A DNA stretch of 64,000 nt from Sva-07 sp963752815 (GCA_963752815.1 CAVVZI010000015.1:930001-994000); one strand, 5' to 3'. Counted from the stretch's first letter, positions 1-10,604 are shown. A program made the numbers and translations. The notes: a model not told the origin generated them from the sequence alone.

Positions 1-40
1 TGCGCTTGACAGTGAGGTCGGGCGGGGCCCATCGTCTGGT

Positions 41-3000
41 GTGCTCGCCTGCAAAGTCCTGGGCGCGGTGATGCTGCAAGGTGGCCCGCTGTCGTCGACC
101 CGCCAGCGGCGGGCGCTGGCCGCGTTGGTGGTCGCGCACGGCGAGGTGGTTTCGGCCGACCGCCTCGCCGACATTGTGTGGGACGGTGATCCACCGGACA
201 GCATGAACGCGCTGCAGACGTACATGTCGCGTCTGCGCGCCGTGTTGGGAGTCGACTCGATTCAGACACGGCCCCCCGGTTACGCCCTCGCGTTACCGAT
301 CGACGCGGTCGACGCGTGGCGGTTCGAAACACTCGTCGACGAGGCACGCTCCATGCCGCCGGTCGAGGCGCTGGACTTGCTTGACGAGGCGCTCGGACTG
401 TGGCGAGGCACGGCCTACGCCGAGTTCGCCCACGAGGAGTTCGCTCGTGCCGAAGCAGTTCGCCTCGAGGAGCTGCGAGCCGCCGCGGCGGTGGCCCGCC
501 TCGACGCACTCATCGCTGTCGGCCGCGCCGACGATGCCGCCGCCGACGCGCTGCACCTGATCGAAGCCGACCCCTTTCGGGAGTCGGTGTGGGACCGGCG
601 TATGCGCGCCCTTCACGCCAGCGGCCGCACGGTCGACGCCTTACGTGTCTTCCAGGACTACCGCCGGCTGCTGGCCGATGAGCTTGGTCTGGAACCGTCA
701 CCCGAGCTGGTCGCATTGGAGCGCGCGCTGCTCACCCCACAATCGCCGGAGGAGAGCGCGGACACCACGCTCGGAAGCCTGCCCGGGAACTTGCCGGTCG
801 ACTCGACAGCGCTCGCCGGTCGAGTCGCCGAGATCGATCCGCTCCCAGAGGGCTCGCGTGGGGTGCGGCCGTCGGGGACGGTGACGTTGCTGTTCACCGA
901 CATGGTCGGCTCGACCGCGGTCGCTTCCGGGTTGGATCCCGACGCGGCCGACGAGTTGCGGCGCCGTCATTTCGTCCTGTTGCGTCACGCGGTCGCTGAG
1001 AACGGCGGAGTCGAGGTGAAGTCGCTGGGTGACGGGCTGATGGTGGTGTTTGGTGCTGCGTCGCGTGCGTTGTCGTGCGCGGTGGCGATGCAGCAGTACA
1101 TCGAGCGTGACAACCAGACCGCTGGAACCGCAGTCGGGTTGCGGGTCGGTATCAGCGGCGGTGAGGTGACGTTGTGAGAATGATGATTACTTCGGTGAGC
1201 CCGTCGTTGAGGCTGCTCGGCTGTGCGCGATGTGTGAGGCCGGTCAGATTTTGGCTGCGCAGATCGTGAAGTTGACGGCTGGTCGACGGACTCGGGGGGC
1301 GTTTCGCTCGTTGGGTGAACTCGAGCTCAAGGGTCTGGGTCATCGGGTGGACACCGTCGAGGTGCTCTGGGAGCCGCTGGACGCGAACGCCATAGGCGGT
1401 GTGATCCCGCTTCCTGGCCGGCTTGGCTTGGTGCCAGCATCCGGGGTCGTCGGACGCGAATCTGACATCGGTGTGCTGACCGACACCTATCACCGAGTTC
1501 GCGACGGTCTGGGGCGTGAGGTGTGGATGGTGTCGGGGGAGGCGGGAGCGGGCAAGAGCACCCTGGTCGCGGAGGTTGCGCGTGCGGCGTTCGATGCTGG
1601 CGGGTGCGTGCTGTACGGGCACTGCGAGGAGGACCTGGCGGCGCCCTATCAGCTCTTCTCCCAAAGTCTCAGCCACTACATCAAGTACGCCGCCGATGAC
1701 CGGCTGGCCGTTTCGATGGACGGCGTGGGCGCGGACCTGGCTCGACTGCTGCCGGAACTGTCGAAGCGTCTCCCTGAGCTCGGTTCCTCGAAGGCGCTCG
1801 ATGCTGACACGGAGCGCTACCAGCTCCACGCAGCTGTGGTCGACTTGTTCGCGACCGTTTCGGCGGATCAGCCGGTGGTGATGGTGTTGGAGGATTTGCA
1901 GTGGGCTGACTCGGCGAGTCTGCAGCTGCTCAGACACGTGGCGGCCGCGGACCAGCCGATGCGTCTGCTGGTCCTCGGTACGTATCGCGACAGTGAACTA
2001 GTCCAGACGCAACGTCTGCGCGACATGCTTGCAGCGCTGCACCGCGAGGATCGTGTGTCGTCCGGCTGCAGCTCGGCGGCCTCGACAGTGCTGGTGTCGC
2101 TTCATTGATGAAAGCCCGCGCAGGCCATGAGCTCAATGACGATGCGTTACGCCTTGCCGACGCGATCCATCGAGAGACCGATGGGAACCCGTTCTTCGTC
2201 ACCGAACTGTTGCGTCACCTGGCCGAGTCTGAGGTGATTGTCCAGGATGCCGATGGCCGGTGGACGTTGGCACGCCCGCTCGAACTCGCGGCATTGCCCG
2301 ACACGGTGCTGATGGTCATCGGGGCGCGTGTCGGGCGACTGGGTCCGCAGGCCGAGCGGGTGCTGTCGCTGGCGGCGGTGATCGGCAGGGACTTCGACGT
2401 CGACGTGCTCGCGACCGCTGCCGCCACATCGGAGGACGAGTTGCTGGACATCCTCGACGCGGCGACCGCTGCGGCGCTGGTGCAGGAAATGGTCGACGTG
2501 CCGGGGCGCTACAACTTCTCGCACGCGCTCATCCAACGCACCCTGTACGAGGGCCTGGGTCCGACGCGTCGGGCCAGAGCGCACCACCAAGTTGCAGAAG
2601 CTATCGAGCATCTCGATTCGCCGGTCGACCTGACGCGCGTGTCGCAGAACTTGCCCACCACTGGCTCAACGCTGCGCAAGGGTCCCACGTTGAGAAGGCG
2701 TTGGAGTACTCGCGCCGCGCCGCCGACGCGGCGCTGGCCGCGCTCGCTCCCGCTGAGGCTCTGCGCTATTACGTTCAGGCCCAGGACCTGTACAGCCAGG
2801 CTCGGATCGACGATCCGCTGCTGAGCCTCGATCTAGCGATCGGTGTCGGCATCACCCAACGACAGACCGGCGACCACGCCTCACGCCAAACCCTCATCGA
2901 CGCTGCGCGACGGGCAGCACAACTCGGCGTCACGGACCGCATGATCGAGGCGGTACTCGCAAATCATCGGGGCTTCGCGTCGGTCCGGCGCGGTTGACGC

Positions 3001-4178
3001 CGACAAGGTCGCGCTGCTGGAAATGGCGCTCGATCGTATCGCTGTGCACCACGGTGACCGCCCGCTCCTGCTCGCCATGCTGTGCGCAGAACTGGCCTGG
3101 GCGGTTCCTTTGAGCGATCGCAAGCGACTCGCAGATGAAGCCGTCGCGCTCGCACGGGCGTCAGCGGACCCCGCCGTTCTCGTGCGGGTCCTCAACCTCG
3201 TGCTGTATCCGCTCAGTGTTCCAGCATTGCTCGACTGGTCAGTGGCAGCAGTCGACCGAGGCGCTACGGCTCGCGGAACGCCTCGGTGACCCCGTGCTGC
3301 TGTTCTGGGCCGCGCACGGGCGAAACATAACCGCTGGGCGGGCACAAGATGTTGACGAGATGGACCGTTGCGCCATCATCAGGGACACGTGCGCCGCCGC
3401 GACTTCAGCAGCCGATGTTCGACTGGACCTGCGCCTACATGACTTCGGCTGCGTGCGCAGATCTGCAGGCGACGTCGACGCAGCGGACGAATTCGCGATG
3501 CGGGCACAGACGATCGCAGTTCGCATCGGTGAGCCCGACGCAATGTTGGTGTTCTCTTCTCAGGACCTCGTGATCCGCTACCAGCGCGGGACGATGACCG
3601 AATGGATCACGCCGCTCGAGGAGTACGCCGACCCCCACCCCTTCATGGCGGCAAGGTCTTGAGCTTTCTGGCTCTCGGCGTACACCCAGGAAGGTCGCAT
3701 CGACGACAGCAGGCGAGCACTCGAAACGTTCGTCTCCACCGGGTTGCAGGCAACAGATCCAGGGTGGCTCAGTCGCATGGTGCGCTTCGCCGAAGTCGCG
3801 ACCATCTGTGAGCATCGGGAGTACGCACAGATCCTCTTCGACCTGCTCGCCCCGTTTGCCGACCAGATGCCGAACGCCGGAGCGACGACCGACGGGCCGG
3901 TCAGCCACTTCTTGGCAACGCTGTCGACGACCGTCGGTGACTACGAGGCGGCCGACAAATACTTCGCACAGGCGGCTGCGTTCAACCATCGTGCTCACGC
4001 CAGGTTCTTCGACGCCCGAACAAGCTATTGGTGGGCCAAAATGCTCATCGCACGCGACGCCATCGGCGACAACAGCCAGGCCCGCACGCTGCTGACCGCG
4101 GCGCACACGGCCGCTTGCGCACACGGCTACGGGGACATCGAACGTCGCAGCGCGGAAACGCTTGCGAATCTCAATTGA
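41..4178 (+). pseudogene. Decayed BTAD / adenylate cyclase / ATPase regulator
   Basis: Joining the frames gives a protein of about 1380 residues. It has an N-terminal winged-helix DNA-binding and BTAD (SARP-like) region (41-740), a class III nucleotide cyclase domain (about 880-1380, with LLFTDMVGST), an AAA-type ATPase (P-loop GEAGAGKS near 1540, Walker B MVLEDLQWAD near 1885) and a C-terminal helical repeat region to 4178. The reading frame changes near 1174, 2061, 2635, 2987 and 3246, and an in-frame TGA lies at 3660-3662 with homologous-looking sequence continuing after it. Both insertions and deletions are needed, so this looks like a true pseudogene and not one sequencing slip. The GTG at 41 is the likely start, but the window begins just upstream. 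The architecture resembles the intact genes at 5364 and 16172, except that those lack the BTAD part. Confidence 0.8.
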
Positions 4179-4340
4179 CTCTGCTGCTCCTCGATTCACA
4201 ACCGACCGGACGGGGTCGGCCCACGACCCTTCAGAGGTCAGGGTGCTAAGCCAGGCGTTACACGGGTGAGTGCCGGTCGAGGGCACTCAAGAACGCCGAT
4301 CGATAACCTGCCCCCGACGCAGGATCGGCCCGCACACTGC

Positions 4341-4410
4341 GGCCCAAGCACCGCACTCGGAAATCACGCGGCTGCGTCGATGATCTATCAGCCGAGAGGT
4401 AGCGCCGAGC
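4341..4410 (+). repeat. R1 dispersed intergenic repeat, copy a
   Basis: This copy lies in the 300-bp gap 4179-4480, where I see no gene. Its core GCCCAAGCACCGCACTCGG recurs exactly at 12597, and its tail GAGAGGTAGCGCCGAGC recurs at 9361. Copies a, b (12597) and c (9307) align along about 65-70 bp with small gaps. No open reading frame is shared between copies. The function is unknown. Confidence 0.6.
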
Positions 4411-4480
4411 ACTGGCAGTTCTGGTCGGGCTACAGACCTAAGAGAAGAGTGCAGCCTGGCTTCGCCCTGATCCGCACCTT

Positions 4481-4981
4481 TCAGCGGCTCGCGTTGATCC
4501 ATTCGACGATCCTCGGGATATCAGGGTGACCGTCGGTGCCGACCTCGAGGACAGGGCCGATTCCGATCGGCTCGGCGAACTGTTCGAAGAACTCCAACGG
4601 TGGAACGTCCGGGGGGTGGACCCGGTGGCGGTTGTCGTCGCGAAGCCGTCGCTCGAACCGATCCCGGCACACCTGTAGCGGACATCGGCAGAAGACCTCA
4701 AGGACCGCCTGGTCGAGAGCGCGGAGCCTCGTCGCGGCCGACGGATAGAAGTTTCCTTCGAGTACGGCGTGAGGAGCGCGAGCGGCGACCGCCCACATCA
4801 CCTCGAAGCTGGCGGCCGAGAGCCGCTGTGTCCATTCCTGGCCGCCGACATCGAGTGCATCACCGAGCGCCTCTTTGATGTCGTCTTTCGCGATCAATGG
4901 CCAGTCGAGTTCGATCGCCAGTCGCGTGGCGAGCGTCGACTTCCCTGATCCGGGAGGGCCGTTTACGACCACGAACAGCAT
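4481..4981 (-). CDS. AAA_33-type P-loop kinase
   Basis: This is a small P-loop NTPase of 166 residues. The Walker A motif GPPGSGKST sits about eight residues from the ATG at 4981, directly after the hydrophobic strand LFVVVNG. That arrangement is typical of the AAA_33 (zeta-toxin/gluconate-kinase/shikimate-kinase-like) group of small-molecule or RNA kinases. A basic stretch (FERRLRDDNRHR) forms a plausible lid. A TTG four codons upstream could also start it, but the ATG puts the P-loop in the usual place. The substrate cannot be read from the sequence. It stands alone between two R1-bearing gaps, and no antitoxin-like partner is visible. Confidence 0.75.
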   Translation of the reverse strand: MLFVVVNGPPGSGKSTLATRLAIELDWPLIAKDDIKEALGDALDVGGQEWTQRLSAASFEVMWAVAARAPHAVLEGNFYPSAATRLRALDQAVLEVFCRCPLQVCRDRFERRLRDDNRHRVHPPDVPPLEFFEQFAEPIGIGPVLEVGTDGHPDIPRIVEWINASR

Positions 4982-5101
4982 CGCCGAAGTCAATCAGACC
5001 GTTCATCCAGTGTCGCCGAACCTCCCATCAGGGTGAGGCGTTCCCGGTAGCACCGAATGCCCGGATGGGCGCCCGACGCAAGTGTCGATACGTGCCGGCG
5101 A

Positions 5102-5184
5102 CCGCTCGGTATCAGGCACGCATAATCACCGTGCCGGCGACCCCGGAGGTGACCGACTGCGGCCCAAGCCGCACACCGCGTAGT
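5102..5184 (+). repeat. R1-related intergenic repeat, copy d
   Basis: This copy lies in the 4982-5363 gap, where no gene is evident. It shares CGCTCGGTA, GCACGCA, AATCAC and GCGGCCCAAG-type blocks in the same order with 10528-10604. The block ending in GGCCCAAG also links it to copy a. The alignment is by eye and gapped, so the boundaries are approximate. Confidence 0.5.
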
Positions 5185-5363
5185 CCCGACCTGCGGTGGC
5201 CGATCGCGCCGGCACTGCGAGCGCGCCGCCGTGACCGCATCCTGCAAAGTGTGCGCCACGTCGGCGTTGCCGAGAGGCCGTCGAGTGGCGTTCGTGATGG
5301 CCACACGTTCGGCCCAGATCGTCCTCGTGTCCACTGATTCTCTCCTACTGTTAGGAGGTGGCG

Positions 5364-8042
5364 GTGTCGACGCGGACCTTGCTGTTCTCCGACGTCGAAG
5401 GCTCGACATCGCTGTTGGAACGCGCCGGTCGCGAATACGCGGCGCTGCTGAATCATCATCGACGGATCGTGCGCGCCGCAGTCGAGCATGTAGGGGGAAT
5501 CGAGCACGGCACAGAAGGGGATTCGTTCTTCCTCACGTTCGATTCACCCAGCGCCGGTCTCGCGGCCGCGGTGGAGGCGCAACGGTCTCTCGAAACGCAT
5601 CAGTGGCCCGCCGGTTTGCGCCTACGTGTCCGCATGGGGATGCACATCGGCGAGGTAATGGACGACGACAACGACCTCGTGGGCATGCCGATCCACCACG
5701 CGGCCCGCATCGCTGCGGCGGCACACGGTGGCCAGATCGTGCTCAGCGGAGCCGTACACGAAATGGTGGAGATTCTGCCCGACGGCGTCGAGATTCATCC
5801 ATTGGGTACGCACAGACTTCGCGATGTCGGCACCGTGGTCCTCTACCAAGTGCACCATCCCGATCTCCAGGACGAATTCCCTCCGCTGCGCGGAGTCGTC
5901 GGGTATCGCACGAACCTGCCGTACAGCACGACGTCGTTCTTCGGCGGCGGGGACCTATTGGATGAGATTGCTGGCCAGTTTCAAGTCGGTAGCGTCGTCA
6001 CGCTGACGGGTACCGGCGGGGTGGGCAAGACACGGGCGGCGATCGAGTTCGGCCACCGGCACCTCGTCAAGTTCGACCAGGGTGTGTTCTTTGTCGACCT
6101 CGCCTCGGTCTTCGACAGCGGGGCCGTCGTCGGCGCAGTGGCAGCGAAGTTGCCGGTCCTGGCCAGGGGCGAAAATTCGTTGCTCGACAGAATTGTCGAT
6201 TGGATCGGCGAGCGTCGTCTGCTCGTGGTGATCGACAACTGCGAACACCTTGTCGACGAGGTTGGCATCCTCGTTGAGCATCTGACGGCGCACTGCTCGA
6301 ACCTGCAGGTCCTGGCTACCAGTCGGGAGGCGTTGCGGGTGCGGGGAGAACGTGTCTGTCGTGTTCCTTCCCTCGATGCCGACGGCGCGGCGGTCGAGTT
6401 GTTCTGCGAGCGGGCGTGTGCCGCCGACGCGTCGTTCACCCCTGAAGGCCACCTCGACACGCTGGTCCAGATCTGCGAACGTCTCGACGGGATCCCGCTG
6501 GCCATCGAGCTCGCCGCGGCACGGATTCGATCACTGTCAGCCGAGGAACTGCTCGAGCGCCTGCGAGATCGTTTCCGCCTGCTCCGTGGCAGCGGCCGCA
6601 GCACTCTCGATCGGCACCAGACACTGCGAGCCACGGTTTCGTGGTCGTACCAGCTCCTCACCGAAGACGAACGCCTCTTCTTCGATCGGACGTCCGTGTT
6701 CGCCGGTGGGTTCGACCTGCGTGCTGCAGAGCAGGTCTGCGGGGTGGATCCCATCGACGACGTCGACGCGGTCGATCTGGTCAGCTCGTTGGTCGACAAG
6801 TCGATGATCGTGGCGGACCGCGGGACGGTGGGCATGCGTTACCGGCTGCTGGAGACGTTGCGCCAGTACGGCGAGGATCAGATGGAACTTCGCGGGGAGA
6901 CCGCGTTGATGCGCGATCGCCACGCCAGGCACTACGCAGACCTCGCCGCCGAGCTGGACCTGCAGGTGCGCGGGGCGCAACAGATCGAGGGCGAAAAACG
7001 GCTGTCGGCCGAATGGGACAACCTCCGCGCCGCTCACCTGTGGTCATTGGCGCAGGGCGAGCTCGAACTCGCCGAGCGTCTCGCCGAGGGCTGCTTCCAA
7101 TTCGCGGCGTTCAGCATGCGCCACGAACACGCGGTGATGCTGGAGCGAACCGTGCGACTCGGTGAAGACTGCGGCCGGCCGTCCACCTCCATGCTCGGCA
7201 TGCTCAGCTACTGGTACGACTGGCAGGGCAACGAGGAAGACGCTCGACGTGCCGCGCAGCGCGGCCTTGACGTAGCACCCGGACCCGAGCATCCCGCCAC
7301 GGCTAGCTGCTGGTTCGAGTTCACGGGCGCCTCGGCCACGGTCGCGGCCGAATCACCGGAGGCAGTGGCAGCCTTCCGCCACCATGTCGGCGCGACGGCT
7401 GACACACCGGACCTCGACTGGTTCACATTGGTCTGTCTGACCGACGCGTCCCTGAACTGCGATCCCGCGGCCGCACCGGCGTTGCGGCAGCGGCTGAGGG
7501 ACATCGCGGCCCGGGTGCAGTCCCCTCGACTGACGATGTTCGTTCATCAATACGACGGCCATGCCCTCCTCCTCGAGACGTCGCCGCCCGAGTTCGCCGG
7601 AGCGCTTCACGCGTACGAACAATTCGCCGCCATCGCCCGCGCGACGAACGACGTGCACAACCTGGGCATCGCTCGGCGTTGCCTCGCAATTGCAGCGACC
7701 GGGCTCCACGATCCCGACGCCCTCACCCGCTGCCACGACGCACTCGAGATCTTGTTCGAGATTCGCCACTGGCAGAAGATCTGGCAGGTCCTCGAATCAA
7801 CCTCGCTCGCTTTGGCAACGGCGGGGCGCACCGAACACGCCGCTGTGATCCTCGGCCATCTCGACGCGCACTCGTCCGGGTTTGGGATCGAGCACGTCCT
7901 TCACTTCCGCGCGCTTGCACGCGAGCTCGTCGATGCCAACCATCACCACAACCCGGCCAAGCTCGCCGGCGAAGAGATGTCGTCGGAGGAACTTCTCGTA
8001 ACGGTCTTGGGCTTCTGCGCGGCAGACTCCATTGCCGATTGA
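5364..8042 (+). CDS. Adenylate/guanylate cyclase-domain protein with NB-ARC-like ATPase
   Basis: This signalling protein of about 892 residues has three parts. A class III cyclase domain fills residues 5-160 (LLFSDVEGST and EGDSFFLTF carry the two metal-binding aspartates). A STAND/NB-ARC-like ATPase lies at about 190-500 (GTGGVGKT near 216, Walker B LLVVIDNCEH). The C-terminal half is a helical tetratricopeptide-like region. No C-terminal LuxR-type HTH is visible, so I infer a role in signalling and not direct DNA binding. A strong AGGAGG at 5353-5358 selects the GTG at 5364, with 5 nt spacing, over the GTG at 5358 that overlaps it. It belongs to the same broad family as the genes at 41 and 16172 and is uninterrupted. 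Confidence 0.85.
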   Translation: MSTRTLLFSDVEGSTSLLERAGREYAALLNHHRRIVRAAVEHVGGIEHGTEGDSFFLTFDSPSAGLAAAVEAQRSLETHQWPAGLRLRVRMGMHIGEVMDDDNDLVGMPIHHAARIAAAAHGGQIVLSGAVHEMVEILPDGVEIHPLGTHRLRDVGTVVLYQVHHPDLQDEFPPLRGVVGYRTNLPYSTTSFFGGGDLLDEIAGQFQVGSVVTLTGTGGVGKTRAAIEFGHRHLVKFDQGVFFVDLASVFDSGAVVGAVAAKLPVLARGENSLLDRIVDWIGERRLLVVIDNCEHLVDEVGILVEHLTAHCSNLQVLATSREALRVRGERVCRVPSLDADGAAVELFCERACAADASFTPEGHLDTLVQICERLDGIPLAIELAAARIRSLSAEELLERLRDRFRLLRGSGRSTLDRHQTLRATVSWSYQLLTEDERLFFDRTSVFAGGFDLRAAEQVCGVDPIDDVDAVDLVSSLVDKSMIVADRGTVGMRYRLLETLRQYGEDQMELRGETALMRDRHARHYADLAAELDLQVRGAQQIEGEKRLSAEWDNLRAAHLWSLAQGELELAERLAEGCFQFAAFSMRHEHAVMLERTVRLGEDCGRPSTSMLGMLSYWYDWQGNEEDARRAAQRGLDVAPGPEHPATASCWFEFTGASATVAAESPEAVAAFRHHVGATADTPDLDWFTLVCLTDASLNCDPAAAPALRQRLRDIAARVQSPRLTMFVHQYDGHALLLETSPPEFAGALHAYEQFAAIARATNDVHNLGIARRCLAIAATGLHDPDALTRCHDALEILFEIRHWQKIWQVLESTSLALATAGRTEHAAVILGHLDAHSSGFGIEHVLHFRALARELVDANHHHNPAKLAGEEMSSEELLVTVLGFCAADSIAD

Positions 8043-8354
8043 GGCCTATCCGATCCGCATCCAGTATCGATCGCAGATCTGCTCGCCGCGGCACGTTGAG
8101 AGAGATGCGCTACCTGCCTCAAGCACGCCGTGCGAACGACCTCGCGTAGCCGATCGGGGCGAAACCCACCCGCCCACGTTGCGTTCTCAGCGCCGCCGCC
8201 TACCAACCCGAGTTGGCCGCCGTCGACCCTGGCCCGAGCCAATGAGCACGCACGTCGCCGAGCCCGAGTTCGGCCCACGTGCTCGCGGCCGCCGAGGCGA
8301 TTGATCAGAGGTCCATCCGGGAACTCCCGGCAGCGCTACGAGCGTCCAATCGTC
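8043..8354. other. Intergenic gap, nothing recognised
   Basis: This is a 312-bp gap between the cyclase/ATPase gene and a lipoprotein gene. I see no convincing coding frame, RNA gene, palindrome or copy of the named repeats in it. It may hold the promoter for the lipoprotein gene. Confidence 0.4.
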
Positions 8355-8933
8355 ATGAACTTCCGCCGATCCTCTGTCCTCGCCGTCGCTGCCGCGCTCG
8401 CCGTGCTGACGGCCGCTGGTTGCGGCTCGTCGTCGGGCGGTGACGACCCGACCGCCGGGACCGGCCCGACGACTGTCGACTCCGAACCAGCCTCGACGGG
8501 GGAGCCGGTGGCGAGCGACGAAACGGACTCCACCGAGCCGAATGCTCCCCCCGCCGAAGTCATCCCCTCGACGTTGGTGTTCTTCGATGCCGACGGGGCG
8601 ACTCCGTCGATGCGGGGGGCGCCCGTGATGATCGCTGACGAGACTGGTCTTGTCGAATTCGCCGGGGACTTCGTCGACGGTGATCCCGAGCTGGGAACCG
8701 CGGCGGCCGAAGCGCTCGACGAAGGGAAGGTGCTCGTGGGTGGTGTGGTGAGCAGTAGCTGCTTCCCGGCTGGTGGTGGACAGCTTGCTGCGACCCCGGA
8801 CGAGGTCCGCTTGTTGCCGACCGACTGGGATCCGGATGAGAGCGTGAATTGTTATCGGGCGGTCAACTCGATCGCACTCCTTGCGGTGTATCCCGCAGAT
8901 CTGCCCGACGATCGGCCGATCACCGGGAACTGA
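8355..8933 (+). CDS. Putative lipoprotein
   Basis: This is a 192-residue secreted protein with a classic lipoprotein signal: basic MNFRRSS, a hydrophobic core, then the lipobox LTAAGC with the cysteine near residue 22. A low-complexity linker rich in Ser, Thr, Asp, Glu and Pro follows (to about residue 75), typical of actinobacterial surface lipoproteins. The globular remainder has two cysteines (SSSCFP and VNCYR) that could form a disulfide. I do not recognise the domain. It precedes a small membrane-protein gene by about 20 bp and the two may be cotranscribed. Confidence 0.7.
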   Translation: MNFRRSSVLAVAAALAVLTAAGCGSSSGGDDPTAGTGPTTVDSEPASTGEPVASDETDSTEPNAPPAEVIPSTLVFFDADGATPSMRGAPVMIADETGLVEFAGDFVDGDPELGTAAAEALDEGKVLVGGVVSSSCFPAGGGQLAATPDEVRLLPTDWDPDESVNCYRAVNSIALLAVYPADLPDDRPITGN

Positions 8934-8953
8934 CTGGGAGGATGGCCACCGTC

Positions 8954-9274
8954 ATGGAAGAACGGATCGACGACCGCGACTGGTCACGAGCGAGGACGGA
9001 TGCGTCCGACTCCAGCCGAGGCATCGGGTCGATGCAGAGCCTTCGCGCTCTCCCGCTGCCAGTCCGATGGACAGTGGTGGGTGCGACAGCAGGCGTAATG
9101 TTCGGGTGCGTCATAGGCCTCGTGGTAGGCCTCGTCGTTCACTGGCAAACCGCTTGGTTCGCGGTCTTTGAACTGGGCGTACCGGCATCGATTCTTGGTG
9201 GGCTTCTCGGACTGACATGCGGAGCAATCGCTTGGGCCATTCAGCAAGCAGTCCGCAAGGGCAGGCACGCGTAG
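8954..9274 (+). CDS. Small membrane protein, hypothetical
   Basis: This is a 106-residue protein. It has a charged N-terminal 40 residues and two glycine-rich transmembrane segments (around residues 42-66 and 72-95, including GVMFGCVIGLVVGLVV and GGLLGLTCGAIAW). It ends in a basic tail. A GGGAGG at 8936-8941 lies 12 nt before the ATG at 8954 and directly touches the alternative ATG at 8942, so the start is not certain. No family is recognised. Confidence 0.55.
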   Translation: MEERIDDRDWSRARTDASDSSRGIGSMQSLRALPLPVRWTVVGATAGVMFGCVIGLVVGLVVHWQTAWFAVFELGVPASILGGLLGLTCGAIAWAIQQAVRKGRHA

Positions 9275-9306
9275 TAGCGCCGAATGCCCTTGATGTGTGG
9301 CGACTT

Positions 9307-9376
9307 CGGCCCTTCCCGAGCACCCGAGAATCACGCGGCTGTGCCGGCGGTCAGTCAGTCGAGAGGTAGCGCCGAG
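9307..9376 (+). repeat. R1 dispersed intergenic repeat, copy c
   Basis: This copy shares AATCACGCGGCTG and GAGAGGTAGCGCCGAGC with copy a at 4341, and the intervening GATGATC/GGTCAGTCAGTC segment with copy b at 12597. It lies in the gap between the convergent genes ending at 9274 and 9390. Confidence 0.55.
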
Positions 9377-9389
9377 CGGCAGTTCCGCG

Positions 9390-9677
9390 CTACCGAAGGG
9401 TGTCAGTTGCACTCACGAATGCATAGTGCCAGTTCTCGGGAGCGCCCCCGTCTACGAGCACGTACAGACCACCCTCGACAGCGATTTCGAGAGGCGGAGG
9501 AAAGTACACCGCGCGCCCGATGCTGGGGCCGCCCTCGCACCAGATGAGCATTCGTTCACCCGTCTCCACAGCCCTGAGTCTTGCAGCGCCCGCGGCGCCT
9601 ATCGGCAGTTCCGCGCTGCCGCCAGTGCGGTTGAACGAAGCAGGATCGGTTGGGGCACGACGACGTCGTTGCGACAT
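9390..9677 (-). CDS. Small hypothetical protein
   Basis: This is a 95-residue protein starting at the ATG at 9677 with basic MSQRRRR. The composition (LPIGAAGAARL, MLIWCEGGPSIGRAVYFPP, GGLYVLVDGG) looks like a real folded domain and not a shadow frame. It follows the DUF1349-type gene by 14 bp on the same strand, so the two are probably cotranscribed. I do not recognise a family. Confidence 0.5.
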   Translation of the reverse strand: MSQRRRRAPTDPASFNRTGGSAELPIGAAGAARLRAVETGERMLIWCEGGPSIGRAVYFPPPLEIAVEGGLYVLVDGGAPENWHYAFVSATDTLR

Positions 9678-9691
9678 GCGACCATGCGTGT

Positions 9692-10303
9692 TCACTGAAC
9701 TGACCACTCGGAGTGCAGCTCGGCATCCGCCGGGCCAGCCGACCATTCGGTGAACCGTACGCACAGTCCCGCGCGCGTTGGAGCTGCCAAATAAGCACCG
9801 GCCATCACGGTCGACGATGACGGCGTCCACGGTGACACACGCACCAATCGCCAAGCTGACGTCCCCGATCGGGCACGTACCGTGAGCGCATCACCGGTCC
9901 AACTGACGCGGACCGTCACGATCCCGCCGTGCCATTCGGGAACGGGAGCGAGCGACCAGTCCGACATGCCGCGAGTCACCACCGCGCCGACTTGAGCCAC
10001 CTCCTCGCTGATTTCCATCCCGGCCTTCAGCCAGTGGATCTCGTCCTCGCGCACGAGGATGCCTGCTTGATCGAACTGCGCTTCGAAATCGAGCACAAAG
10101 GACACCTCCACCGCTGATCCTTCTCGGAACGGGCGCAGGAGTGCGTGTGCGTTGTCGTGCACGAACCCGTACGCCGTCGTGCGCCACAGGTCAGATCCTT
10201 CCGCCGCCGTGACGATCAACGCGTCTCCGTCTATGGCGACATCTGAGGGCGTGTTGAACCACTCTCCTTCGTTCCATGGGATGCGGCTGTGCACGTCCGA
10301 CAC
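9692..10303 (-). CDS. DUF1349 family (concanavalin A-like fold) protein
   Basis: This is about 203 residues from a GTG at 10303. The order of motifs fits the DUF1349/YesU-like family of small beta-sandwich proteins: WFNTPSDVAIDGDALIVTA, SDLWRTTAYGF, FEAQFDQAGILVRED, HWLKAGMEI and DWSLAPVPEW. An upstream in-frame extension to 10549 runs into repeat-bearing sequence and lacks family character, so I prefer the GTG at 10303. Family members are thought to bind or process carbohydrate-like ligands, but no activity can be assigned here. A small gene follows 14 bp downstream. Confidence 0.7.
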   Translation of the reverse strand: MSDVHSRIPWNEGEWFNTPSDVAIDGDALIVTAAEGSDLWRTTAYGFVHDNAHALLRPFREGSAVEVSFVLDFEAQFDQAGILVREDEIHWLKAGMEISEEVAQVGAVVTRGMSDWSLAPVPEWHGGIVTVRVSWTGDALTVRARSGTSAWRLVRVSPWTPSSSTVMAGAYLAAPTRAGLCVRFTEWSAGPADAELHSEWSVQ

Positions 10304-10527
10304 CGTAGACGGCTGCCGAAGTGGTACTCGAGGGTGCCCGAAGTGGACGCGGATTGGAGTACCGAGCGGCAGATCTGGCGCGCCGCCTAACGGCAATTCG
10401 AGATGGTTACGCGGCCCGGAATCGCTCAGTTGTAGGAGACAGTCGGCCGGGTCGGCCGATCGGGTCGGTCGAGGCACGTCGTTCTGACATGGAGGATCTG
10501 AAGCAAGTGTCGATCTCAGCCAGCAGC

Positions 10528-10604
10528 CCGCTCGGTACGGCACGCACAATCACGGTGACGTCCTCCCCGACGGTGTGCGACTTCGGCCCAAGTCGCGCAT
10601 CCCA
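10528..10604 (+). repeat. R1-related intergenic repeat, copy e
   Basis: This copy lies in the 400-bp gap 10304-10705. It shares CGCTCGGTA, GCACGCA, AATCAC and CGGCCCAAG blocks in order with copy d at 5102. The sequence before it (10360-10430) contains fragments like GAGCGGCAG also seen beside copy c. I see no gene in the gap. Confidence 0.5.

Noticed and set aside
3660..3662. In-frame TGA in the first gene as a selenocysteine codon, given the tRNA-Sec at the window end
   Set aside because: The gene has five other frame changes, the family has no known selenoprotein, and I see no SECIS-like hairpin directly after the TGA. A nonsense mutation is simpler.
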